A DNA stretch of 24,444 bases, taken from Clostridiales bacterium. GTDB lineage: Bacteria; Bacillota; Clostridia; Oscillospirales; Butyricicoccaceae. How positions within the stretch are numbered: the stretch's first letter is position 1; each line of letters starts with the position of its first letter. Location of the stretch: the NCBI GenBank assembly GCA_019421385.1, contig JAHZFK010000027.1:9946-34389 (forward strand), read 5' to 3'. The notes beneath the pieces are model-generated. The model made no database searches. It saw nothing but the letters and a program-made list of their open reading frames with translations, and had not been told where the DNA came from. The translations under genes and the position numbers were made by a program. This document shows positions 1 to 8,169 of the stretch, one piece after another.

Positions 1-1019
1 GAGGGCACAGCTACCCAATCACTCCAGTTCTCCAGATCATCACTGGTAGAGGTTTCCACGAGGGAAACAGCCGTGGTGCCGGATACATATTCGCTGGTTA
101 CGGACACGCGACCGCTGCCGGAAAGGTTACACTCCTCAGCCGCTGTGGTCAGAACACCCTCAGAAGGATAAACACCACCGGAAGCCCGGAGGATGACAGC
201 ATTTTCTTCGGTCAGGCCGTCCACGTCAGAAGTGGTATCACCAGCATTTGCACAGACAGCTGACAAGAAATAATTTGCAAGGTCCACTGTGGTAAGCTCT
301 GAATCGCAGTCCAAGAACCAGTCGTCAAAGCCGCCAGCGTACCAATAGGAGCTATTTAACATCCCCCAGATAAGGTCAGCGGTGCAAGAGCGGTTCAGCG
401 TGCCACTTATCGTCAGCGCAGAAGAAGTCCAAACTTCTCCTGTGGATTTGTTTCCGACCACATACCAAGCCTTGTTATTGTTAGGTTCGATGACCGCTGC
501 AATAAAATACCACTTAGCGTTTTCCAAGGTAAAAGAAGGAGTAACAGTGGTGTCCAGAATCAAAGAACCGGATGAGTTATATAGCATCAGCCTTGGTCTG
601 CCGCGATAAAGCGACAAATAGAAGATCGGGTTACCAGTACCGGCACGTGTGGAAAGAAGCGGTGTATAGGTATTTCCAACAGAGTATGTTGTCGGACGCA
701 TCCAGCCGCCGACTATGATCCTCTCTCCAATGTTGGAGAAAATCGTACCATCGTTTGTCACCCGCAGATATGTCTGCTCGGAGGACGGGTTATTGATGTT
801 CATCCGGAAATAGGTGCCGAAGATGCCATCTGTCAGAGAGGCTGTCGTGCCGCTCCATTTGTTGATATATGCTTTTCTGTCTTTTCCGGAGGAATCGGCA
901 AGGCAGGTATCGGAATCCGGTGCATCCTCATTGAAGCGCCAGAGACCGTCCTTGGCATATTCCGCTGGAAATTCACCGGTGAAGGCGACCTGCGTATTCA
1001 ATATTGTTTTTAATGACAT
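1..1019 (-). CDS. Tail fibre / minor tail protein with LamG-like domain (partial)
   Basis: The minus strand is open without a stop from an ATG at 1019 to the window's left edge, about 339 codons, so the gene is C-terminally incomplete here. It begins MSLKTILNTQVAFTGEF. An excellent GGAGGTGA ribosome binding site overlaps the end of the upstream distal tail gene, fixing the start. Residues of about 20-240 have the beta-rich, Trp/Tyr/Gly-rich character of a concanavalin A/LamG-like jelly roll (for example GLWRFNEDAPDSDT, KWYFIAAVIEP, GGFDDWFLDCDSELT). Position after the distal tail protein is that of a tail-tip or receptor-binding/fibre protein. The LamG assignment rests on sequence character and not on a search; a carbohydrate-binding role in host recognition is inference. 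Confidence 0.75.
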   Translation of the reverse strand, partial: MSLKTILNTQVAFTGEFPAEYAKDGLWRFNEDAPDSDTCLADSSGKDRKAYINKWSGTTASLTDGIFGTYFRMNINNPSSEQTYLRVTNDGTIFSNIGERIIVGGWMRPTTYSVGNTYTPLLSTRAGTGNPIFYLSLYRGRPRLMLYNSSGSLILDTTVTPSFTLENAKWYFIAAVIEPNNNKAWYVVGNKSTGEVWTSSALTISGTLNRSCTADLIWGMLNSSYWYAGGFDDWFLDCDSELTTVDLANYFLSAVCANAGDTTSDVDGLTEENAVILRASGGVYPSEGVLTTAAEECNLSGSGRVSVTSEYVSGTTAVSLVETSTSDDLENWSDWVAVP

Positions 1020-1025
1020 AAGCCG

Positions 1026-1805
1026 TCACCTCCATCTGCTTTTTGCCTCTATCTCAAGGCTGGTAAAGGTAGCATTATTGGCGGCTACTACCACCGTGTT
1101 ATTACCGACATTCAGAGTCGGAAAGTTCAGTTCTTTCAGATATGGCAGGCCATTTCGGAGGGTATCCCCATTGGAGTCCTCTACATAGGCAGTCATCATA
1201 TCTGTATCCACCACCAGCGTCTCACCGGATGCCAAGGAAGCATTCACGATTTTCAGCTCAGAGCCGTTCGTCGTGATGGTGATAAAGTTGCTGGAAGAAG
1301 ACGTGATCACACCCTGAGTCCGATAGATAGGATTCGAGGCGATATTTCCTTTTGTGCGTCTGACCGTATGAGTGCCTCTGGTAGAGATGGTGTATTCTTC
1401 ATCCTCCACAGCATAAGCAAATGGGTCCGGGCAGAAGAATTTCAGGTCAAAGCTGCCAGCCGAGCGGACCAGCAGCCTTTCACAGTCAATCTTCTCCCGG
1501 AGCCTTGCCATAAAGTATCTGTCCGGGACATCATCAAACACCAGCTGTTTCAATCCGTCAGCGGGATCGAGCCAGAGTGAAATATCATCCAGCACCGAGA
1601 CGAGGGCGGCAAAGGACCTCTTAGGCGGGATGTTGCAGGAAACATTGATCTCCCGGTAATCAAAATCCGCGCCAAAGTCCGCTACACCGCTTCTGCCAGG
1701 GATGGCAGAGGTGTAATTACGAAGGCTGCCACAGACCTGCCAAGAGGTGAGCCTTGCGCGAATACCCATATCAGCTGAAGCTGTATCGTTATATGAAAAG
1801 CCCAT
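1026..1805 (-). CDS. Distal tail protein (Dit, siphovirus tail component)
   Basis: A 259-residue protein of the size usual for Dit proteins of Gram-positive siphophages. Dit forms the hub at the tail tip connecting the tail tube to the fibre/baseplate proteins. The N-terminal half (about residues 1-135) resembles the phage tail component domain, with a compact beta pattern ending in the typical segment FDLKFFCPDPFAY. The C-terminal half is a second beta-rich domain with SGETLVVDT and NVGNNTVVV-like strands typical of Dit. The ATG at 1805 follows GGAGGTGAG, 12 bases after the tape measure stop. Tape measure, Dit and fibre in this order is canonical synteny. The reading frame is intact. Confidence 0.85.
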   Translation of the reverse strand: MGFSYNDTASADMGIRARLTSWQVCGSLRNYTSAIPGRSGVADFGADFDYREINVSCNIPPKRSFAALVSVLDDISLWLDPADGLKQLVFDDVPDRYFMARLREKIDCERLLVRSAGSFDLKFFCPDPFAYAVEDEEYTISTRGTHTVRRTKGNIASNPIYRTQGVITSSSSNFITITTNGSELKIVNASLASGETLVVDTDMMTAYVEDSNGDTLRNGLPYLKELNFPTLNVGNNTVVVAANNATFTSLEIEAKSRWR

Positions 1806-1817
1806 CGACTCACCTCC

Positions 1818-4351
1818 TTATGCAGTAGAAAACCGGCCTTGCGCACGAGAACCGGTTTGAATCAAGTTATAAAGTTCTTGCGATATCTTGCGGATATCGT
1901 CTTCGCTCCGGACGATCATCTGCTGGACCGTCACGAGAGAACCAGACAGTCCGGAAGAGGCAGCGGCATTTGTGATAGCCGAGCCCACGCTGCTGTCCAC
2001 AGAAAAGCTGGTCGGAAGGGCCGAGCCCATATCCGCAGCAAGATCGGACATAACGCCGTTGATATCATCCGCCATAGATTCGGCAGCCGCGACCGCCTCA
2101 TCACCGTTGGAATCAATGGAGCCAGCGAGACCTTGTACCAGCATTTCACCGATCCATGCCATTTCCTTGGACGGTGAGCTGATGCCGAAGAAGTTCTTGA
2201 TGCCGTTCCAGATACCGGAGATCCAGCCGCTGACCTTATCCCACAGCCAAGATGCAAGCTGCTGGATACCTTGCCAGAGGCCCTTGACGATATTGCCACC
2301 GATTTCGACAATCTTGCCCATGCTGTTGGTAAAAGCAGAGACGATACCGGAGATGATCTGAGGCACCGCCTTTACAATCTCCACGATGATCGTTGGGAGG
2401 TTCTGGATCAGGGCCACGAAAAGCTGTACACCGGCCATAATGATCTTGTCGATGTTTCCGATCAGCGCATTCACGATACTCGAAATAATCTGCGGGATCG
2501 CGTTTACAATCGTGGTAATGATCGTCGGCAGATTCTGAATAAGCGCCACAAGCAGGTCCACGCCTGCCTGAATGAGCTGAGGGATGCTGCCAAGGATCGC
2601 GTTCAAAAGTCCGTCAATGATCTGTGGTATAGCAGCCACAATCGCTGTGATGATTTCCGGCAGCGCCGATACCAGCGAAGTGAGAAGCTGAATACCCGCA
2701 TCGATGATCTGCGGAATTGCGCCGATCAGGAAGTCCACAATGCCGGTGATGATCGCAGGCAGGGCTTCGATCAAAACAGGAATCGCGTCCAGAATGCCCT
2801 GAGCCAGTCCCATGATCAGCTGCAGAGCTGCATCCAAAATCAGCGGCAGGTTATCAATCAGAGTCTGTACGATCTGGGTGACCACCGCAACGATCTGCGG
2901 AATGAGCGTAGGGATGGCCTCCGCGATACCGGTTATCAGAGAAACGATAATCTGAATACCGGCTTCTACGATCTGTGGCAACAGATCCACCAGCGCACCG
3001 ATAATTTCTGTAATGACCTGCAGTACCACTGGCATGAGCGTAGGAATTGCAGCAATAATGCCCGTAGCAAGCGCAGATATGATGGAAGGTGCGCTTTCCA
3101 AGACAGCAGCGGCAATAGTGGAAATCAGCTGAACCACCTGCGGAATCATACTGCTGATGGTTTCTATGACACTGGTTACGCCAGCTTGAATCTCCTGACC
3201 GGCTTCCTCATTTCCGGCAACGAGGTCGGATAGCCCATCCATAATCTGGGTAATACCCGGAAGCAGTTCACCGACCATACGGTTTTTAAGGCCAGACATA
3301 GTGCCTGTGAGCTTTGTGAGACTATCCTCGAAAGCAGCGCTGGCGGCCACGGCTTCATTGCTCATGACCATGCCATAGTCGTTTGCTTCCTGTTTCAGGG
3401 CTTCCGTTTCCTCAGCGGTCATATTAAGGACCGCTGCCATATCCGTGGCAGAGCGTCCAAGAAGATCCGTCGCAGCAGAGGTTCTCTCTGCACCGGCTTC
3501 CATATCCTGCAAGGCCGCTATAACGATGGAGAGTTGTTCATCCTGACTTTTGCCGTTTAGATCATCAATGGAAAGTCCGACAGCAGCCAGCTTCTCCGCA
3601 GCGGAGGATGAGCCGTTACCGGCATCTGCGATGACGCCGGACAGGGTTTTCATACCAGCCTGCAGGTTATTAACATCGGTGCCGCAGCGCTCGAAAACAT
3701 ATCCCCATTCCTGATAGGACTCAGCGCTGATACCGATTTTCTGCGACATCTTATCGATTTCATCGCCGGTCACCGCTACATCATTTGCCATGCTCCAGAG
3801 GGCTTTACCCGCAGCAACGGCAGCAGCACCGATAGCCGCCACAGCCGCAGCGGTTGCCTTGGCCACGGTGCCGATGACATTTTTGAAGGACTCGAATTTG
3901 CTCTTGGCATCATCAGCGGTATCGCCGCTATCCTCGATGGCCTTGGAGAAATCTTTAGTGTCGCCTTCGGTGTCATCCATTTCATCGCCCATCTCATCGA
4001 TGGCTTTTTCGTTCTGCTCAACCTCGCGCTCCATCGCATTGAGGACAGCTTCCGCATTGTTCAGCTGCACCTGCCAGTTCTGGGTACGCTTATCGTTTTC
4101 ACCGAAGGACTCCGCTGAATTCTGCAAAGCGGAGCGTAGGGTTTCAATTTTCTGCTTCTGTGCCTCGATCTGCTTATTGAGCACCTCGTTTTTAGCAGAA
4201 AGGGCCTCCACGGATTTTTCGTTCTTATCGAAAGCGGAGGTGGCGAGGTTCATTTCCGACTTTAATACTTTGAATTGTTGATTTCTGTCAGCGCCGACTT
4301 GAATTCTTTCTCGCCTTCGACGCCGATTTTCAAACCGAAATCTGAAGCCAT
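1818..4351 (-). CDS. Tail tape measure protein, with a frameshift near its N-terminus
   Basis: This sets tail length and is threaded through the tail tube. The natural start is ATG 4351 (MASDFGLKIGVEGEKEF) behind AAAGGAGG. That frame stops after about 29 codons, while the rest of the protein continues in another frame from about 4278 (FKVLKSEMNLATSAFDKNEK) to 1818. One missing base near 4276-4280 explains it and would restore about 844 residues. Domains: coiled coil at about 30-110, a hydrophobic/Gly-Ala segment near 125-155, a long hydrophobic region at about 390-680 built of repeats, and the common tape measure motif NFFGISSPSKEMAWIGEMLV near 720. The downstream ATG at 4253 could still yield an 811-residue product, but it lacks a good ribosome binding site. 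The family assignment is firm; whether the lesion is real is not known. Confidence 0.88.
2322..2717 (-). repeat. Three tandem 44-residue repeats inside the tape measure gene
   Basis: Three consecutive units of exactly 132 bases (2717-2586, 2585-2454, 2453-2322) encode 44-residue hydrophobic repeats. They begin IPQIIDAGIQLLTSL, IPQLIQAGVDLLVAL and IDKIIMAGVQLFVAL, and each has a second half starting IPQII or VPQII. More diverged units lie upstream to about 3150. Such repeats are common in tape measure proteins and form the long helical, membrane-active rod. Confidence 0.85.
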
Positions 4352-4369
4352 ATTAGCCGCCTCCTTTCG

Positions 4370-4575
4370 TCAGATTCCATCCGGGATAATGTCATCAATA
4401 AAGTGTTCACGCTTCGGAACCGCGAATCCGTTATATTGTTTGTGACATTCCCACAGGTCCAGTAATAAGCCAAACGGCATCAGCCACACCTCATCCTGTG
4501 ACAGATGGAGATGGGCGATGCCGTAATAAAGAAGTCGAGTAAATAACTCTTCGTCACTTACTCGACTTGCACGTT
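4370..4575 (-). CDS. Frameshift-only C-terminal extension of the tail assembly chaperone (gpGT-like)
   Basis: This open frame has no credible start codon or ribosome binding site of its own. It joins the upstream chaperone gene only through a -1 shift at 4573-4579. The shifted product reads from residue N123 into RASRVSDEELFTRLLYYG and ends ...KREHFIDDIIPDGI, adding 67 residues for a fusion of 190. The extension stops at 4370-4372, and the tape measure ATG follows at 4351. In lambda, gpG and gpGT are made this way and chaperone the tape measure protein during tail assembly; the motif HKQYNGFAVPKREHFIDD resembles the chaperone tail in many Firmicutes phages. Function is by analogy; the frame arrangement is directly visible. 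Confidence 0.85.
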
Positions 4576-4579
4576 TTTT
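4532..4579 (-). promoter_or_regulatory. Programmed -1 ribosomal frameshift signal
   Basis: Read on the minus strand, the zero-frame codons tca aaa aac form the heptamer A AAA AAC (4579-4573), a classic X XXY YYZ slippery site. Four bases later begins a perfect 11-bp inverted repeat, AAGTCGAGTAA (4568-4558) with TTACTCGACTT (4542-4532), enclosing a 15-base loop. The zero-frame stop TAA lies in the 5' arm of the stem. Heptamer, short spacer and downstream stem-loop are the standard components of a tail chaperone frameshift. Confidence 0.88.
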
Positions 4580-4941
4580 GATTCAGGCTCGCTTTCTACA
4601 TTGCGCTTGGTGCCTTTGTAAAGGGCATCGGTGATGGCGGTCTTGTAGTCGGCCAGATCAAGAGGGGTGGTAAGAAGCTCCACCTCTTCCTCGGAGAGCA
4701 GGTCTCTCGGCGCATCCTTATGCTTCAGGTTATAGACCAGAATGCTCTGGTTAGCCATCAGCGTAATGAGCCAGACAATCTCTCCGAGCGCCATCTCGAA
4801 ATTTTCCGATTTCATGAGCTTGTCGCCCAGATTCTCAAGGCCGCCGTAGCGGGCAGCGATTTCCTTTGTCGCCTTGGTAGTAAGGAGCAGGGTGTGCTCC
4901 TCGTCACCGATTCTGATAATTGTGCTGCGTTCTGTATCCAT
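4558..4941 (-). CDS. Tail assembly chaperone, zero-frame product (gpG-like)
   Basis: A 127-residue protein starting at ATG 4941 behind GGAGGTG (MDTERSTIIRIGDEEHTLLL), lying between the major tail protein and tape measure genes. This is where lambda gpG-type chaperones sit. Residues of about 5-115 form the mixed beta/alpha chaperone domain seen in Firmicutes phages (LLTTKATKEIAARYGGLENL). The last codons are a low-complexity ESEPESKN linker carrying the slippery site. A fraction of ribosomes should shift to -1 and make the 190-residue form ending at 4370. The family call comes from position, length and the frameshift cassette. Confidence 0.85.
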   Translation of the reverse strand: MDTERSTIIRIGDEEHTLLLTTKATKEIAARYGGLENLGDKLMKSENFEMALGEIVWLITLMANQSILVYNLKHKDAPRDLLSEEEVELLTTPLDLADYKTAITDALYKGTKRNVESEPESKNVQVE

Positions 4942-4952
4942 AGGGCACCTCC

Positions 4953-5537
4953 TTATTCAGCGAACGTCGGCTCATAGACTGCGCCGTACAAACTGGAGAT
5001 CGTCTCAGCAGATACGCCGGTCTCGCCATCGGTCAAGTTTGCTGTCCAAGGGTGCTTGTTTGCACCGTCCACCTTGTTTCTCCTGTATACCGTTCCTTCA
5101 ATGGTCGGAGTGGAGAAGGTGATGGAATCTCCCTTGGTGGCAAGATTGGTGGCCGGGATACCGAATTTCACACGATACAGCCAGTAATACCTGTAGTTGC
5201 CGTTCGATTTCTTTGCCCTGAAACCGATAGCGACAGGATCGCCGCCGTCCTCGCTGGCAGAGATAATGACGTTGTTGCTGTCCACCCTTACGCCGGTGAG
5301 CGCGGCAGCAGCAGAAGCGCCGATATCGTCCACACCGAGAGAAAGGGTGCCGCTTTTGAATTCCTTGATAACCTCCGAAGCGCCATCATCCGCATAGAGC
5401 GTGGCCTCCGCAAGTTCAATGGAAAGGTCTGCCGAGATCGCTTTGGCAAGCTGGACAGGCGTGCCGTAGGTCTCGTTACCACTTGCGCTCTCTGTAATGG
5501 GCGCATAGTAAAGTTTGTCAAGTCCGATTGTAGCCAT
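4953..5537 (-). CDS. Major tail protein (phi13 type)
   Basis: A 194-residue tail tube subunit starting MATIGLDKLYYAPITE at ATG 5537 behind GGAGG. The phi13-family hallmarks are the start, the segment AKAISADLSIELAEATLYADD, the FKSGTLSLGVDDIG strand, and the late section YYWLYRVKFGIPATNLATKGDSITF followed by a C-terminal strand pair. Subunits of this family polymerise into hexameric rings that form the tail tube around the tape measure protein. It lies four bases after the upstream tail gene and directly before the chaperone, as in most siphophages. The frame is intact. Confidence 0.92.
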   Translation of the reverse strand: MATIGLDKLYYAPITESASGNETYGTPVQLAKAISADLSIELAEATLYADDGASEVIKEFKSGTLSLGVDDIGASAAAALTGVRVDSNNVIISASEDGGDPVAIGFRAKKSNGNYRYYWLYRVKFGIPATNLATKGDSITFSTPTIEGTVYRRNKVDGANKHPWTANLTDGETGVSAETISSLYGAVYEPTFAE

Positions 5538-5540
5538 GAC

Positions 5541-5882
5541 TTATTCCTCCATTTCGTAATATTGGGCCACGTCCACGTTGTAGTGGTGGTAGCCGGTTTC
5601 TGTTTCATAACCGATATACTGTCGGTTTGTGATCGTATAGCCTGCAGCAAGCAGTGTTTTCACCAGAGCATTTTTCACGCCGGTATAGCTTCCCTGTGAG
5701 TACAACGAAAGCCGCGCCTCCTGAATATCGATGCCGGGAGCGTTGTCCGCATGCAGATCAAAGCTGTCAGAAAGCGGAACGATCACGATATACTGCGCCG
5801 GAGCCGCGTCCGTGAACACACCGGTTTCTACCGGAACGGACAGGGCAGAGAGCGTTTCTTGTAAATCTGACAACAGGCTCAT
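5541..5882 (-). CDS. Tail completion / terminator-like protein
   Basis: A 113-residue protein starting MSLLSDLQETLSALSVPVET. Its ATG at 5882 overlaps the upstream stop in an ATGA arrangement. The pattern of an N-terminal helix, then TGVFTDAAPAQYIVIVPLSD, then RLSLYSQGSYTGVKNALVKTL and a final strand (GYHHYNVDVAQYYEME) fits the small alpha/beta tail terminator fold. Members lie between the HK97 gp10-like protein and the major tail protein and cap the tail tube before head joining. The role is inferred from size, fold pattern and position; I do not assign a specific family with certainty. Confidence 0.7.
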   Translation of the reverse strand: MSLLSDLQETLSALSVPVETGVFTDAAPAQYIVIVPLSDSFDLHADNAPGIDIQEARLSLYSQGSYTGVKNALVKTLLAAGYTITNRQYIGYETETGYHHYNVDVAQYYEMEE

Positions 5883-6310
5883 AGCTTTCCGACCTCCTCT
5901 TCAAAGGTTCTCTGCATTGCTTCAATGCAGGTGTTCTTGGAGGACGATTTTGCCGGTTTCAAAAAGGGCTTTGCAGGCTGGCCATGTCTTCCATATTCGA
6001 TGATGTTGGCGAGCTTGGCATTGCTGCCGCCACCTGCGCGGGGCTCCGCAAAACCTACCTTCACATTGTGATTGCCGTTTCGGTCCATTTTCACAGAGGA
6101 CAGGCCCAGCGATCCTTCCAACGTTCCGGTGGAGCGGGATGGATATTTCGTATCCCTGCCGATGACAGAGGACAGATTGCTTTTTACCTTGGCAAGGACC
6201 ACCTCGCCGCCAGCGTTCAGCACCTTTTCGGTAATATCATCCGTTTTATCACCGAGCTTGGAGAGGCGTTTCAAAAACTCCTCCGGCATTGTTATTTCAG
6301 CTTTTGCCAA
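5879..6310 (-). CDS. HK97 gp10-like tail completion / head-tail protein
   Basis: A 143-residue protein starting at TTG 6310 (MAKAEITMPEEFLKRL) behind AAGGTGGTGAG. No ATG gives a comparable start. The N-terminal helix (EEFLKRLSKLGDKTDDITEKVLNAGGEVVLAKVKSNL), the TGTLEGSLG loop, and the conserved segment LANIIEYGRHGQPAKPFLKPA followed by an amphipathic C-terminal helix are typical of the HK97 gp10 family. It overlaps the upstream head-closure gene by 14 bases and the next gene by 4. Gp10-like proteins act at the head-tail interface or tail completion step. Confidence 0.85.
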   Translation of the reverse strand: MAKAEITMPEEFLKRLSKLGDKTDDITEKVLNAGGEVVLAKVKSNLSSVIGRDTKYPSRSTGTLEGSLGLSSVKMDRNGNHNVKVGFAEPRAGGGSNAKLANIIEYGRHGQPAKPFLKPAKSSSKNTCIEAMQRTFEEEVGKL

Positions 6311-6638
6311 TGCTGCTCACCACCTTTTTTGCTAAGATTTCCGTATACATCCCGCGACCTTTGACATTCTCCACGGAGGTAATATCAAAGCGGTCACCGT
6401 CACAGTCGATAAAATGCTCCGTTGTAATAGTGACGCCCGGAATGGTCCGGAAGCGAAACAGGTCAGTCGCTTCAGAAAATGCAGCGAGGTTTGCCCAGCG
6501 CTCACTTCCGTGACGACCTTCCCGGTATACACGAACAGAAGCGAGGACCGTTTCCGTCGTGGAAGCAAAGCCTTCGCTGTCCTTCGTTTTTGTGATCTGC
6601 ACGATGTCGGCAAATCCATTCATTTTTCCAAAGCTCAT
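6297..6638 (-). CDS. Head-tail joining / head closure protein (SPP1 gp16-like)
   Basis: A 113-residue beta-rich protein starting MSFGKMNGFADIVQIT at ATG 6638, two bases after the upstream stop, with GGAAGGTG as ribosome binding site. A longer in-frame start at 6692 overlaps the previous gene too deeply and is not used here. The segments ASVRVYREGRHGSERWAN, FRFRTIPGV and CDGDRFDITSVENVKGRGMY match the pattern of the phage head-tail joining family: a small beta barrel containing a conserved Y/G-R-G loop. It plugs the connector after packaging. Confidence 0.83.
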   Translation of the reverse strand: MSFGKMNGFADIVQITKTKDSEGFASTTETVLASVRVYREGRHGSERWANLAAFSEATDLFRFRTIPGVTITTEHFIDCDGDRFDITSVENVKGRGMYTEILAKKVVSSIGKS

Positions 6639-6640
6639 AC

Positions 6641-6952
6641 TCACACCTTCCAATCCCGGTCCAGCCTGAGAAGCAGATTGACCGTATTCCATACCTGCTG
6701 GCTTGCCTGCACGTTATCGGCAAAGAAGCCGCCAGTGGAGCCATCCCTTGATTCATAGAGATGGCTCACGAGCATAATTACGGCCTGCTCGGTGGTGGCG
6801 GGCATATCGTGTTCTGAGTAGTAGCCTTCGTCAATGTGCTGATAGCTTTCCGCATAGGCTTTGGCGGCAGTGATGTACATCTCCAGCAGCGCATCATCCT
6901 CGGAATGCTCCAGTATCAGATTTGCTTTGACCTTTTCAAGCAGAGTGTCCAT
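6641..6952 (-). CDS. Head-tail connector protein (gp6-like)
   Basis: A 103-residue mostly helical protein, MDTLLEKVKANLILEHSEDD, with ATG 6952 behind GGGAGG. The acidic N-terminal helix, the DDALLEMYITAAKAYAESY helix, the EQAVIMLVSHLYESRDGS helix and the final helix with VNLLLRLDRDW are characteristic of DNA packaging/connector proteins of the HK97 gp6 type. These form a ring under the portal. Its place immediately after the capsid gene supports the call. The frame is intact. Confidence 0.88.
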   Translation of the reverse strand: MDTLLEKVKANLILEHSEDDALLEMYITAAKAYAESYQHIDEGYYSEHDMPATTEQAVIMLVSHLYESRDGSTGGFFADNVQASQQVWNTVNLLLRLDRDWKV

Positions 6953-6970
6953 TACTGCCGCCTCCCTTCA

Positions 6971-8152
6971 TCAGGATGCCTTCATCTTCAGAAGCTGGAT
7001 GCCTTCTGCAAGGATCACCTTACCGTCGACGCGCTCGGTAGCTACGTAGCCGACCTGACCGTTGGTAGCATAGAGCTCATTGAGTCTCTGCACCGTTCTG
7101 CCAGCGCGGTCTGCGATCCAGTAGTTCTGGAAATCACCGAAGGCGATGGCGAGGGAACCGGCTGCAATAGTCGGTACATACGGAGAGGTATAGATCTCAT
7201 AGCCGAGGAGTCTGTCCGGCTGACCGGCCTGCACAGAAGGCTGCCACATATAGGCACCGTTGAGGTCCTTGAGCTTTCTGATGGCAGCGACCGTCGAGTC
7301 GTTCATAAGGAACTTGGCATTTCTGCGGTACGGAGACTTCAGCGCATAGACAAGGCTGATAAGCTCATCTGCAGTAATTGCCGTAGTCGCAGCAGCGGTA
7401 ACGCCGACCGTACCACCATTGGCGGTGAAAATACCGGTAGGCTGGTTGGTGCCGGTGCCGACGCAGAATGCCTGCTCCTCGGCAATACCGAAGGCACGTG
7501 CAAACTCGTCCGCGATGTAGCTCTCCAGATCGAAAGCAGAATCCTGCAGGAGCTCCTGACTCACACGGATGAGGTCCGTGAGCTTATAGGCATCGATCTG
7601 CTTCTGGCCGAAGGTCGGGTTGCTCTCAGTATATGCGCCGTTTTCCAGCGTCCACTGTGCAGTGGAGTGAGAGGCTGCCACAGGAATCTTGCGCTCACTA
7701 TTCGTGGTGATGACCTTGGCGAGGGAACGGATCACGTTAGCCTCATCAAGAGTTGTCACGATCTGGCGCTCAAATTCCTCCGGAACGAGATAACCGCCAT
7801 CAGCATCCGTACCCTCGGAGAGCACGTTATGCAGAAGCGTCTTGCCGCGAAGGTGCCTGCCGAAGTCCTCTCTGTAGGCATTAGAGGCGCGACCGACCTT
7901 TTCATCTTCGGGCTTTTCCGGCTTGCCGATAAGTGGGCTGCCAACAGGCTTATTAAGCTCAGCCTCGATAGCGTCCCTGCGCTCCATGCGCTTGATCTCG
8001 GTGGTCAGAGCGTCGAGCTCCTTTTCCATGTTGTTGTAGGTGGCGTCATCCTCAGCGGAAAGCACGCCCTTGTCCGTTCTGTGGGTATCGAGGAAGCCCT
8101 CCATCGTATTCCACAGGGTTGCACGCTTGGTGCGAAGTTCATTAACAGTCAT
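6971..8152 (-). CDS. Major capsid protein (HK97 fold)
   Basis: A 393-residue protein starting MTVNELRTKRATLWNTMEGF at ATG 8152, nine bases after GGAGG. An in-frame start at 8173 would run back into the protease gene and is rejected. Residues of about 1-100 form the charged coiled-coil delta (scaffold) domain. From about 117 the mature capsid begins with the conserved GGYLVPEEFERQIV, followed by VIRSLAKVITT, EEQAFCVGTGTNQPTG, and a C-terminal P-domain strand pattern ending EGIQLLKMKAS. The delta domain is probably removed by the protease encoded just upstream. The protein is intact and forms the icosahedral shell. Confidence 0.95.
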   Translation of the reverse strand: MTVNELRTKRATLWNTMEGFLDTHRTDKGVLSAEDDATYNNMEKELDALTTEIKRMERRDAIEAELNKPVGSPLIGKPEKPEDEKVGRASNAYREDFGRHLRGKTLLHNVLSEGTDADGGYLVPEEFERQIVTTLDEANVIRSLAKVITTNSERKIPVAASHSTAQWTLENGAYTESNPTFGQKQIDAYKLTDLIRVSQELLQDSAFDLESYIADEFARAFGIAEEQAFCVGTGTNQPTGIFTANGGTVGVTAAATTAITADELISLVYALKSPYRRNAKFLMNDSTVAAIRKLKDLNGAYMWQPSVQAGQPDRLLGYEIYTSPYVPTIAAGSLAIAFGDFQNYWIADRAGRTVQRLNELYATNGQVGYVATERVDGKVILAEGIQLLKMKAS

Positions 8153-8169
8153 GATTGAAATCCTCCATT

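Noticed and set aside
2271..3233. Plus-strand open frame of 320 codons with Asp/Asn/Arg-rich repeats
   Set aside because: The repeats are the antisense of the tape measure's 44-residue repeats; no start signals.
6836..8158. Plus-strand open frame of 440 codons opposite the capsid gene
   Set aside because: Lies antisense to the clearly recognised capsid and connector genes, with no recognisable domain or ribosome binding site; it is a by-product of codon bias.
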